Assembly (NCBI GenBank): GCA_964352905.1
Contig: CAYGTS010000023.1
Span: 1 to 25,042, forward strand
Reading direction: 5' to 3'
From: CAYGTS01 sp964352905
Lineage (GTDB): Bacteria > Pseudomonadota > Gammaproteobacteria > JAHCLG01
DNA length: 25,042 bases
The stretch's first letter is position 1. Each line of letters opens with the position of its first letter. Below are positions 15,409 to 23,078 of the stretch, one piece after another. The notes below the pieces were generated by a model that had not been told where the DNA came from, did not search any database, and was given only the letters and a program-made list of their open reading frames with translations. The translations under genes and the position numbers were made by a program.

Positions 15409-15648
15409 CTAACATAGTAATAACCCTAAATAAGGCACTAATACAAAAATCAGAAACAATAATTTATAAAAACCCAAATACGCATAAGCAATCGTATTAA
15501 AAGATTCTTCAGAAATATTAAACAATTTAGCATGCAATCTATAAACAAAATTCCTACCATAAATCATAAATAGCGTAGAAATAAATAAAATAACAAGATT
15601 CAGAATGACACACCAGCCAAAAAAATGCATAAGTTCTTTAAAAAGCAT
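15409..15648 (-). CDS. Small DUF6868-like membrane protein
   Basis: A 79-residue protein with two to three hydrophobic segments. It matches what I recall of DUF6868: HFFGWCVILNLVI near the start, YRLHAKLFNISEESFN in the middle and YKLLFLIFVLVPYLGLLL at the end. Function is unknown. The frame is open from 15675, but ATG 15648 is preferred because AAGGAAAG ends 4 bases before it (SD-to-ATG spacing 7 from AAGGA). It ends the run pcm-tolC-MFS-DUF6868, starting 12 bases past (inside the - strand order of) the MFS stop, so the genes are likely co-transcribed. It is inner-membrane by its hydrophobicity. Confidence 0.75.
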   Translation of the reverse strand: MLFKELMHFFGWCVILNLVILFISTLFMIYGRNFVYRLHAKLFNISEESFNTIAYAYLGFYKLLFLIFVLVPYLGLLLC

Positions 15649-15659
15649 AACTCTTTCCT

Positions 15660-17006
15660 TTAAGTCTTTATCCATAAAAAAGTGACACCACAGCCTATTA
15701 AAAATAATACTGCAGCAATCAATAAAGTAACATGCATTCCTGCAATAAAATAGTTTGCCGCATTGATAAGGGTACCAAAGATAGCAACCCCCATTAAACT
15801 ACCAATTTGGCGGCTGGCATTTAACGTACCTGCTGCAATACCCGTATTATCGGGTGTTGCATGCATTGCGGCAACGGTTGCGGCAGGCACCGTAAACGCC
15901 GCTCCAAATCCAATTGCCATGAGTGGCAACACCAATAGAACGTAAGGTATTGTTGCAGAAGCCATCAACATTGTTAAAAAACCCAGCGCACCAACACAGA
16001 AACCTATCATCATTGGCGCTCTTGGGCCGGTGATACTTGTCATTTTACCACCATAGTAAGAGGCTATTGCAGTGATCCCAAGCAATGGTAAAAATGCAAA
16101 ACCCGTGATTAATGCGGAGAATGCACGGACGTGTTGAAAATAAAGAGTTAATACAAATAATTCTCCATAAGCACCCACATTAAGTATCATCGCAATTGCT
16201 ATGGCAGTTGAAAACGTTGATGATTGAAACAGTTTGAGTGGCAACATAGGTGCGTTATGACGATGCTCGACGCTCAAAAAAACGATAAAAGAAATAATAA
16301 AAGTACAAAAGCTCATTATAACCCATGATGAAAACCAGCCCAGCCTACCTGCTTCGATCAAACTAAACGCCAATGCTGCAATACTAACAATGGCTAGTAT
16401 TTGTCCTAAATAATCAAAATTAGCTTTGATGCGGGGTTGTGGATTGGGAACATATTTTTGAGTTAACACAAGGGCAATAATTGCCACAGGTACATTAACA
16501 AAAAAAACAGATCGCCATCCTAACCATGTTGTTAATATACCACCCAACAGCGGACCTGAAGCGGCAGCAATGCCACCAATGGTTGCCCAAATGCCGATGG
16601 CTTTAGCACGTGCATGATTATTTTCATAACTAGCATGAATAAGTGCTAATGAGGTTGGGACTAAAAATGCTGCTGCGGTTCCTTGTAGTAATCTAAAAAA
16701 AATCAGTTGCCAGAAATTGGTTGTTAAACCACAACCTAACGACGTGATCATAAACAACATTAATCCGTATAAAAAAGCACTTTTGGCTCCAAGCCTGTCG
16801 GCTAAATTGCCAGCTGATAATAGCAGGCAAGCAAAGGTTAAGGTGTAACCATCAACAACCCATTGCAGCCATGCAATCCCGCCTTGCAAACTGCTTGCGA
16901 TACTAGGTAAAGCGACATTAACTATCGTGACATCGATTATGACCATGAAAAAGCCAAGCGATAAGGCGGTCAAAGGTAAGATGGTATTGAAGCGATAATT
17001 ATTCAT
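15660..17006 (-). CDS. MFS drug exporter, DHA2 (EmrB/QacA-like) type
   Basis: A 448-residue major facilitator superfamily transporter, hydrophobic throughout, with 12-14 predicted helices. Motif A is GNLADRLGAKSAFLYG (about residues 66-81) and motif C is GPLLGGILTTWLGWRSVFFVNVP, followed by VA, both typical of the DHA2 drug:H+ antiporter family. The first helix carries FFMVIIDVTIVNVALPSIA, the usual D-x-T-I-V-N-V-A-L-P signature. No HlyD/EmrA-type adaptor is present, so a tripartite pump with the adjacent TolC would need an adaptor from elsewhere. It begins 36 bases after the tolC stop with only a weak ribosome site. Substrate unknown. Confidence 0.92.
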   Translation of the reverse strand: MNNYRFNTILPLTALSLGFFMVIIDVTIVNVALPSIASSLQGGIAWLQWVVDGYTLTFACLLLSAGNLADRLGAKSAFLYGLMLFMITSLGCGLTTNFWQLIFFRLLQGTAAAFLVPTSLALIHASYENNHARAKAIGIWATIGGIAAASGPLLGGILTTWLGWRSVFFVNVPVAIIALVLTQKYVPNPQPRIKANFDYLGQILAIVSIAALAFSLIEAGRLGWFSSWVIMSFCTFIISFIVFLSVEHRHNAPMLPLKLFQSSTFSTAIAIAMILNVGAYGELFVLTLYFQHVRAFSALITGFAFLPLLGITAIASYYGGKMTSITGPRAPMMIGFCVGALGFLTMLMASATIPYVLLVLPLMAIGFGAAFTVPAATVAAMHATPDNTGIAAGTLNASRQIGSLMGVAIFGTLINAANYFIAGMHVTLLIAAVLFLIGCGVTFLWIKT

Positions 17007-17042
17007 CTGTTACGACATAATTTCTGGTGTTAATGCTCTTTA

Positions 17043-18905
17043 CTAACCCTTAGCTTTAGCAACCCCAATCTGTGTTGGCAAATCCTTCATTGCAATCACA
17101 CTGGCGTTTTGCGCATAAACGTGTTTGGCTAACTGCTGTAAAGCCGTAATCGCAGCTTGTTCAGTTTTATAGTGACCATAAATCACATCGTAGCGCTGTT
17201 TATCTTGAATGTTTACTGTAAAATAACGTGCTTTTTGTGAGAGCTTATGACGTTCAATGTAGTGTTGTGCGGCTTTGGCAGATTGCAAAGAAATTAATTG
17301 AATCGTAAATTCATTGCGCTCATGTTGCAATGGCGTATTACGCGCTTCATCTTGATTATCAATGTCTTCTAATTTTTCGGGTTTTTGTAAATGCGGTTGA
17401 TCAAGATTATCGAGTTTCTTTTCTTCTTTAGGAATATCACCAGCTTTTTTATTTTCATCTAATTTTAATTCTTGCAGATTGATGTCTGTTTTAATTTTAT
17501 CCCATGTTGAATCATCATAAGGTGTTGGCAGGGTCTTTTTAACATGATGAACGCCGGTGTAGCTAGCGTGTTTAACGCTCGTATAATAACGATTAAGCCA
17601 GGCGTTAATTTGCATGAGATCAGTTTCACACAAACGCCCCGCTGCAGATTTTAAGGTTAAAATATTATTGATAAAGTCATATTGATCTTGCGCGTACTGC
17701 TGCTGCGCTTGGGTTAAATTTTGTTGATCATCTAACACATCTACCATGGTGCGCGTACCCACTCTAAACGCAGCCAGTGTGGCTTTTAGTGAAGCACGCC
17801 GCGATACAATCGCTTGCCGATCAGCACTGACTTGACTGATGCCGGCAATAATGCTGTTATAGGTTTGGCGTGCTAAACTGACTTGCGAACGATGTGTTTG
17901 TTCTAAACCGGTAACGGCTGTTAAATATTGGTAACGTGCTTGGCGCGTTAAAGAAGTCACCTCACCACCAGTATAAATCGGAATATTTAAGAGTAATGTG
18001 GCTGATTCCGTGCGACCACCTAATGCAGAACCGTTAACAAAGTTTGCCGCACTCGCATAATTTAAATCATAAATTCCATTCAGTGTGGGTAAATGACCAC
18101 CAAATTGCACTTTAATATTATCTCTAGCCGCTAGCGCAGTGTAGCGCGCTGCTAAAATGGTGTAATTATGCTGTTCAGTTTCATGTACCCAAGAATTAAT
18201 ATTGTTTGGAACCGGCCTGATGAGTGGTATCTGGCGGTGAATCGCCGCAAGATGGGTATAAAGCACACCAGTAATTTCACGCAAAGATTCGCGTGAATTT
18301 TTTAAATTATTGCGTGCCGCAATTTCTTGCGCAATGATATTATCGTAGGACGCACGCGCATCATAAACCGAGGTGATGGCATCTAAACCCACTTTAAAGC
18401 GTTCTTCAGTTTGTTCTAACTGTTGTGATACAAAGCGTTTTTCCGCTAAGGTAAAGCGTAACGTATCTTGCGCTAATAGTACATTAAAATACGCCTTAGA
18501 AACTCGTAGCATTAAATCTTGCCTGGCTGCAAGTAAGGTTGCATAGGCCGAGCGAACACTGCTTTTTGCTTTACTAACATTTAACCAATTCGAATAATTA
18601 AAAATCGGCTGTTGTAAATTTAAATCATACCCATGGGTATTATAACTTGAGGCAAACGTGGCATCGGCAAATAAATCACTAGAAGGAATTCTAATGTAAG
18701 AGGTATTTAACAGGACATTGGCGTTTAATAATAATTGCGCGATACTTTGCGGGATTTGTTCATGCGTATCTTTGTATTGGGCAATTTGTTTATGATAAGT
18801 TGGATCGCTCATCAAGGCTTGGCGGTACACCTGGATTAAATTCGCAGCAAAGGTTGCAGGTGCCACGCATAAGCAACAGATAATAGCGGCAACTAACTTT
18901 TTCAT
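17043..18905 (-). CDS. tolC: TolC-family outer-membrane channel with C-terminal SPOR domain
   Basis: A 620-residue protein, much longer than E. coli TolC (about 470 mature). A signal peptide (MKKLVAAIICCLCVAPATFAA) precedes the two outer-membrane-efflux repeats (to about residue 430), with typical stretches such as LLLNIPIYTGGEVTSLTRQA and VDVLDDQQNLTQAQQQYAQ. A charged linker (about 455-530) then leads into a SPOR domain (about 531-608: FTIQLISLQSAKAAQHYIE, RYDVIYGHYKTEQAAITALQ). SPOR domains bind peptidoglycan glycan strands lacking stem peptides. The TolC C-terminus is periplasmic, so the fusion is topologically sensible. It follows the Pcm-like gene by 25 bases and is probably co-transcribed with it. 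Confidence 0.93.
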   Translation of the reverse strand: MKKLVAAIICCLCVAPATFAANLIQVYRQALMSDPTYHKQIAQYKDTHEQIPQSIAQLLLNANVLLNTSYIRIPSSDLFADATFASSYNTHGYDLNLQQPIFNYSNWLNVSKAKSSVRSAYATLLAARQDLMLRVSKAYFNVLLAQDTLRFTLAEKRFVSQQLEQTEERFKVGLDAITSVYDARASYDNIIAQEIAARNNLKNSRESLREITGVLYTHLAAIHRQIPLIRPVPNNINSWVHETEQHNYTILAARYTALAARDNIKVQFGGHLPTLNGIYDLNYASAANFVNGSALGGRTESATLLLNIPIYTGGEVTSLTRQARYQYLTAVTGLEQTHRSQVSLARQTYNSIIAGISQVSADRQAIVSRRASLKATLAAFRVGTRTMVDVLDDQQNLTQAQQQYAQDQYDFINNILTLKSAAGRLCETDLMQINAWLNRYYTSVKHASYTGVHHVKKTLPTPYDDSTWDKIKTDINLQELKLDENKKAGDIPKEEKKLDNLDQPHLQKPEKLEDIDNQDEARNTPLQHERNEFTIQLISLQSAKAAQHYIERHKLSQKARYFTVNIQDKQRYDVIYGHYKTEQAAITALQQLAKHVYAQNASVIAMKDLPTQIGVAKAKG

Positions 18906-18930
18906 ATTCCCCCAATTCCTGAATAACAGC

Positions 18931-19584
18931 TTAAAATTGAAAGCGCTCCGGCGGGACTGAGTTAATCAATGCCGGTGTGATCATTTCAAATAAGCTCTGT
19001 TGCTGCCATTCATGGCGTGAAATCCGTGTGATTAAGGTTGCAATCATCGGTTGATCATAACCGATGACACAGAATAGTCTACCACCAATCTTAAGATTAT
19101 CGCGAAAGGTTTCAGGTAAATCGGTTAGCGAGCCAGTAATAGCAATCACATCATAAGGACCTTGTTCAGGCCAACCCTTATGAGCATCGGCAATAACGGC
19201 AGTGACATTACTAATGTGGTTAGCTTGTAATGCTTGCATGGCATTGTGGGTGAATTCTGGGATGATGTCAATAGTGAATACATGTTGGCACAGCTTGGCG
19301 AAAAGCGCCGTGCAATAACCACTGCCAGTGCCAATTTCCAAGACAACATCGCTGGGATTAAGCTCTAATGTTTGCAGCATACGTGCTTCTTCACGCGGCG
19401 CAAACATTTGCTGATCATGCCCTAGCGGAATGTGGGTATCACTAAATGCCAGCTCACGATAAGCCTGCGGCACAAATTGTTCGCGCGGTGTCGTTGCAAT
19501 GGTATTGAGCACGAGATCGTTTAAGACATGCCAAGTTTGGATTTGTTGTTTAACCATATTCTCGCGCGCTTGTTCAATATTCAT
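18931..19584 (-). CDS. Protein-L-isoaspartate O-methyltransferase-like protein
   Basis: A 217-residue Rossmann methyltransferase of the PCMT family. SAM motif I is VLEIGTGSGYCTALFA (81-96), with the acidic residue in IDIIPEF and the later strand in YDVIAITGS. The N-terminal REQFVPQAYRELAFSD is family-typical. In true repair enzymes the next motif is a conserved T-I-S-Q-P active-site loop. Here it reads HDQQMFAPREEARML (56-70), so isoaspartate repair is doubtful. I recall such divergent members lying beside tolC in Legionella and relatives. The start has AGGATCGG upstream of ATG 19584. It is the first gene of a run toward tolC and the exporter. Confidence 0.85.
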   Translation of the reverse strand: MNIEQARENMVKQQIQTWHVLNDLVLNTIATTPREQFVPQAYRELAFSDTHIPLGHDQQMFAPREEARMLQTLELNPSDVVLEIGTGSGYCTALFAKLCQHVFTIDIIPEFTHNAMQALQANHISNVTAVIADAHKGWPEQGPYDVIAITGSLTDLPETFRDNLKIGGRLFCVIGYDQPMIATLITRISRHEWQQQSLFEMITPALINSVPPERFQF

Positions 19585-19664
19585 TTGCCGATCCTATCCC
19601 ATCAAAATAGTAGGTTATTGTACCTGAAGATACGAGATTTTGCATGGGAAATAGCGGTGATGAC

Positions 19665-19719
19665 AGCAATTCCCACTGTAGCTGTTCTTGAGTAATCAGA
19701 CATTACGGCGGGAATCGCT
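19665..19719. repeat. Hairpin repeat upstream of the Pcm-like gene
   Basis: agcaattccc (19665-19674) pairs with gggaatcgct (19710-19719) at 9 of 10 positions. Its left arm (19664-19682) matches the window-end repeat at 24944 in 17 of 19 bases. It lies in the gap between two same-strand genes (19585-19740), which is otherwise featureless. Confidence 0.55.
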
Positions 19720-19740
19720 GATGTGATGATTATAGTATGG

Positions 19741-20754
19741 CTATCTAAGAGAATAGCTTCGGGTATTACGGGGCTCTGAAGTCAGTATACTTTTATCTTT
19801 TATCACCGGAGAGAAAGGAGATAAAGATAGAGGTGATACTCTAGGTGAAGAAGCTGAGATAGTAGAGTGAAAAGAGCCGTGGGTAGTAGAAGCAGCAATA
19901 GAACCAGGTAAACTCTCTTGGCTAACTGCGCCGGGATGCACCACCGTGAGTTCATAAAGGATAGCAGCAGCAGAAGATGCTCGTTTTCGTGGGGTGGTTT
20001 GTGAATATGATGTTGTCTCTGCCCCTGCCGAAATTTTAGCTTTCCAAACTTGTTGCGCAGACTCTTGAGATTTTCTATACTCCCGAATCCGCATAATTTC
20101 TTTAATTCCCCAGTAACTAAATAGAATGGTGGGAATTAAAATAATTTTCAAGAAACTTACAATTGTAAAAGGATAGAAAAATTGATTAGTTGCTAAAGCA
20201 CTTAATTTAGTACCTGCATCGCTTAGTGTCGCTTCGTGTTTTTGTGGTTCTGAGGAACGGGCTATTTTGTTTATGGCAGCCTTATAGGTTTTATCTATCT
20301 CATCGGCCCTGAGCTTATAGGTTTTATCTATCTCATCGGCTCTGAGGTAGAATACACAAAGGTTAGTTTTATGAGATTTTAAAAAAGCTGGAATTTCTTC
20401 GGGTAAGAGGAGATTCAGGCCGTTATCTTTGCCTACACACGTAGCAATTTCTTTATAGGTGGCTGCTACTAATAAAGAAGCGCAGAAAATAGTCATCTTT
20501 TCTAGCTGAGCAGGGTCCTCAGGCTGATCAAGATACGATTGAAAGATAGGTTGAAGCCTTAGAAAAAAACCCAGAAATGGACAGTCGTCTCCTATAGCAA
20601 TAACTAATCGCCTATACAAGTCATCAATAGCAGTATCATAGAGTTTATCTAGATCACGAATAGCAGTATCACAGAGTTTATGTAGATCAAGTTTTGCTTT
20701 TTGTTGATTTGAATTAGTATGAAGACACCCTTCTCCTGTATTATCACCAGGCAT
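19741..20754 (-). CDS. Unknown one-helix protein with 11-residue tandem repeats
   Basis: A 337-residue protein of no family I recognise. Near the N-terminus are three 11-residue units (DLHKLCDTAIR, DLDKLYDTAID, and the degenerate DLYRRLVIAIG); mid-protein come two identical units (LRADEIDKTYK twice). One hydrophobic segment (about 191-213, PFTIVSFLKIILIPTILFSYWGI) divides the helical front from a Ser/Thr/Pro-rich, probably disordered tail. This layout fits a coiled-coil membrane protein and could be a secreted effector, but no signal proves it. ATG 20754 is preferred to ATG 20760, since GAGG lies 8 bases before it and only 2 before the other. It stands alone, next to a foldback element. Confidence 0.7.
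   Translation of the reverse strand: MPGDNTGEGCLHTNSNQQKAKLDLHKLCDTAIRDLDKLYDTAIDDLYRRLVIAIGDDCPFLGFFLRLQPIFQSYLDQPEDPAQLEKMTIFCASLLVAATYKEIATCVGKDNGLNLLLPEEIPAFLKSHKTNLCVFYLRADEIDKTYKLRADEIDKTYKAAINKIARSSEPQKHEATLSDAGTKLSALATNQFFYPFTIVSFLKIILIPTILFSYWGIKEIMRIREYRKSQESAQQVWKAKISAGAETTSYSQTTPRKRASSAAAILYELTVVHPGAVSQESLPGSIAASTTHGSFHSTISASSPRVSPLSLSPFSPVIKDKSILTSEPRNTRSYSLR
20282..20347 (-). repeat. 33-bp tandem duplication inside a coding region
   Basis: Units 20282-20314 and 20315-20347 differ at 2 of 33 positions; each encodes LRADEIDKTYK. The near identity suggests a recent in-frame duplication. Confidence 0.95.
20626..20691 (-). repeat. Second 33-bp tandem duplication in the same gene
   Basis: Units 20626-20658 and 20659-20691 differ at 3 of 33 positions and encode 11-residue units of the K-L-x-D-T-A-I type. 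A third, more diverged unit follows in the protein. Confidence 0.9.
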
Positions 20755-21124
20755 GAGCATTTCCTCGTTATTCTTAGATTTCTATTAAAATCACAGCAAC
20801 AAGTCTGGTAAACTCGTTTGCTACGGTACTGTCTTTATATCCATGGTATTATTTACGAGTAATCCTTTCAGCTGCTCAAGTATAGCATGACTTGTTTTAA
20901 TAATGGTAGCCTGGTAGTTTCTTGCCTATGGACTTACGATAAACTTCGTCTTTTTGGCAGCAGCTTTGTTGCAAATCTCATTCGCATCCTCATTTATTTG
21001 CTTATAAACTGCGGTGCTCACTCGATTTGCGCCTCGCTGCTGCTCAAAAATACTGGTTTATCGTAAGTCCTAGCATATTAACCTGGGGGCTAAAACAGCA
21101 TAACTATTTGATTAGGAATAAAAA
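20755..21124. other. Noncoding gap of about 370 bases
   Basis: The gap separates two divergent genes, the unknown protein and the Nudix hydrolase, and contains the 141-bp foldback element (20930-21070). No open frame, tRNA or convincing promoter pair was seen elsewhere in it. AGGAA at 21115-21119 is the Nudix ribosome site. Confidence 0.6.
20930..21070. mobile_element. 141-bp foldback element with 15-bp perfect inverted ends (MITE-like)
   Basis: ggacttacgataaac (20930-20944) is the exact reverse complement of 21056-21070. The pairing resumes imperfectly inside: tttttggcagcagc on the left matches gctgctgctcaaaaa on the right, then gcaaatc against gatttgc. TA dinucleotides lie beside both ends (tat before, ta after), as expected for IS630/Tc1-type TA target sites, though that is weak. 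It encodes no protein. A structured RNA is another reading. Confidence 0.7.
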
Positions 21125-21748
21125 ATGTCATTAAAACTTATTACCTGCTTCAATCAACAAGACAAAGTTATTGAAAATGAACGCACAGTCTTTGAAGGTT
21201 TTTTTACCCTGAAAAGTTACCAACTGAAATTCCGCTTATTTCAAGGGGGTTGGAGTTCAAGCGTGCAACGAGAAGTATTGCAGCACCCGGGGGCGGTGGG
21301 GATTTTGCTATATGACGCGCTGCAGCAAAAATGTGTGTTTGTTGAGCAATTTCGCAGCGGTGTGATGAACACCGATCGTAGTCCTTGGTTGGTTGAATTG
21401 GTCGCGGGGTTAATTGAACCAAACGAAACGCAGCAAAACGTTGCGCTGCGTGAAGCAGAGGAAGAAGCAGGCTTGGTGGTGAGTGATATTTTGCCGATTT
21501 GTCATTATTGGACTACACCTGGAATTTCTAATGAGCAAATGTGGCTATTTTGTGGTAAAGTTGATGCAAGCTGTGCCCCGCAATATGCGGGCAATGAGCA
21601 TGAAGCAGAAGACATTAAAATCCATGTCTTGGATGTGGCGAATGCCCAGCAAGCGCTTGCGAAAAATGAATTTTGCAATGCGCCAACGATTATCGCGCTG
21701 CAATGGTTGTTTGCTAATAAGGCGCAAGTTGATCAGCGATTTTTATAA
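21125..21748 (+). CDS. nudF: Nudix hydrolase, ADP-ribose pyrophosphatase type
   Basis: A 207-residue Nudix enzyme. The Nudix box G-x5-E-x7-R-E-U-x-E-E-x-G-U is complete at about residues 95-117: G95, E101, R109-E110, E113-E114, G116. The upstream FVEQFRSGVM and WLVELVAGLIEP are typical of the ADP-sugar diphosphatase branch (NudF/TrgB), which splits ADP-ribose into AMP and ribose phosphate in a Mg-dependent way. Length fits NudF. The start has AGGAA 6 bases before ATG 21125. It stands alone with no operon partner; a palindromic repeat module follows the stop at 21754. Confidence 0.9.
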   Translation: MSLKLITCFNQQDKVIENERTVFEGFFTLKSYQLKFRLFQGGWSSSVQREVLQHPGAVGILLYDALQQKCVFVEQFRSGVMNTDRSPWLVELVAGLIEPNETQQNVALREAEEEAGLVVSDILPICHYWTTPGISNEQMWLFCGKVDASCAPQYAGNEHEAEDIKIHVLDVANAQQALAKNEFCNAPTIIALQWLFANKAQVDQRFL

Positions 21749-21753
21749 AAATA

Positions 21754-21782
21754 TGAACGTTCTTGGTAAATTCACCTTCAAA
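21754..21782. repeat. Inverted copy of the 29-bp palindromic module
   Basis: It matches the reverse complement of 15242-15270 in 27 of 29 bases and lies just after the Nudix stop. The changes break the GGTAAATTTACC palindrome but keep GAACGTTC. Confidence 0.85.
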
Positions 21783-21845
21783 GTACTGAATAAATTACAA
21801 ATCAATAAGCTAAAGAGCAACTGTGAATTTATTAAAAAAAGCATA

Positions 21846-21872
21846 TTGTCATGCTAAAAACTTTGATATAAT
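21846..21872 (+). promoter_or_regulatory. Candidate promoter of the Cys-rich unknown gene
   Basis: TTGTCA (21846-21851) and a perfect TATAAT (21867-21872) are separated by a short 15-base spacer. Transcription from it would begin about at 21879, so either translation starts at ATG 21893 or the mRNA is nearly leaderless at ATG 21878. Confidence 0.4.
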
Positions 21873-21877
21873 GAGCT

Positions 21878-23071
21878 ATGATAACTGGCTTAATGTCCTA
21901 TAGAATCACAACATCCTTTACCCCAACCATTGTATTTTTTGATGGCCGTTATTTATCGCCTACTAAACGTGAAAAATTAGCAAGACTATCTGCGATCGAG
22001 ATGAGTAGCTCTCAAGAGGATTTTAATCGTTACCAACAATGGCAAGCACATGCCTATATAGCGCAAGCATTATTAGAATGGCGTAGGCTTAAAATAGAGT
22101 TAGCGCGCGGTAAAGAATATACAAAAGAATTAGGCCATAAGATCGGGCAGCTACAAACAAGGCAGCTTTCGATAATTACACGAATCAAGGTTGAACCAGA
22201 AAGCCCAGAGCCACAAACTGATCCAAGCGAAGCTTTGCTAGCGGCGCCGCCAGTCGTGGATCCTAGCTCGGTGGATTTATTCGTCTCAGAAATGCTAGAG
22301 TATACTCAAGCCTATGATGAAGCTGCCGCGAACCTACTACGCCTTTACCAAAGACGATACGAGCTAGAAGACAAAATAGAAAAAGTTACAGGCAAAAGCT
22401 GCAAGAGCTGGTTTTGCGATACTGGTTTTATTAAATTCTGCAAGCATTTTTTAGGCTTTACTTATTGTAACTTTCGGTTTTTGAATGTGGCTAATGATGA
22501 TCAGTTAGTGCAACCTGATTATTCCAAGGTGAGTTATGATTTTTCACAGATGCTTCTGCCAAGCATGATTAGAAAAGTTTATGATATTGAAGGTTATGTG
22601 CAGGGATATTTAGACTGTCCTAACGGGACTGAACTGTTAGATTGTGCGCCTTGTTTTTTAGGGACTCAATTTGATTTGATTCTATCAACCTTAAATACAG
22701 AATTAATCAGGCTGTTTAGTGAGGGTGCAGTAGCTAAAGCGCGTGGCATTTTCTTTAGAATAGGATTAAAAATTAAGGGGATCCATAATGATGCGGTTGC
22801 CGCTTATCAAGAAAATCCTGAAAAAAAAGATGCCATTATTCAAGAGCTAGAAGAAAGAACGAAAACCGTGTTAAATGATCGCTTAAGTATATTAGATCAC
22901 AGAAGAGGTTTAGGACTATTTTCACGTTATAAATACGAAGGGCAGAGTGTATCGCGCACATTATTTAATATGTTACATACTCTTAAACAAGAGCGAGCAG
23001 CAGGATTAAACACAGATAACAAGAGAAGGAGTTCAGTCTTGTTAGCAGCGCTGCCCTCACGTGCCAGCTAG
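21878..23071 (+). CDS. Unknown Cys-rich, partly coiled-coil protein
   Basis: A 397-residue protein in no family I recognise. There is no signal peptide or clear membrane helix. Residues about 45-100 and 140-172 are charged helices with coiled-coil character, separated by an acidic/proline linker (about 104-130). Then come cysteines at 175, 180, 188, 197 and 247, 256, 259, spaced like a possible metal site (DCPNGTELLDCAPC) although no known zinc motif fits. The C-terminus is again helical and basic. No good ribosome site precedes ATG 21878 or the alternative ATG 21893; a perfect -10 box sits just upstream. Convergent with deoA, 7 bases apart. A lineage-specific protein, possibly an effector, but that is a guess from content only. 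Confidence 0.7.
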   Translation: MITGLMSYRITTSFTPTIVFFDGRYLSPTKREKLARLSAIEMSSSQEDFNRYQQWQAHAYIAQALLEWRRLKIELARGKEYTKELGHKIGQLQTRQLSIITRIKVEPESPEPQTDPSEALLAAPPVVDPSSVDLFVSEMLEYTQAYDEAAANLLRLYQRRYELEDKIEKVTGKSCKSWFCDTGFIKFCKHFLGFTYCNFRFLNVANDDQLVQPDYSKVSYDFSQMLLPSMIRKVYDIEGYVQGYLDCPNGTELLDCAPCFLGTQFDLILSTLNTELIRLFSEGAVAKARGIFFRIGLKIKGIHNDAVAAYQENPEKKDAIIQELEERTKTVLNDRLSILDHRRGLGLFSRYKYEGQSVSRTLFNMLHTLKQERAAGLNTDNKRRSSVLLAALPSRAS

Positions 23072-23078
23072 TACTCAC

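Noticed and set aside
21767..21831. TAAATTCAC...GTGAATTTA as a terminator after the Nudix gene
   Set aside because: The arms are 47 bases apart with no GC-rich stem, so a terminator hairpin is unlikely although a run of A follows.
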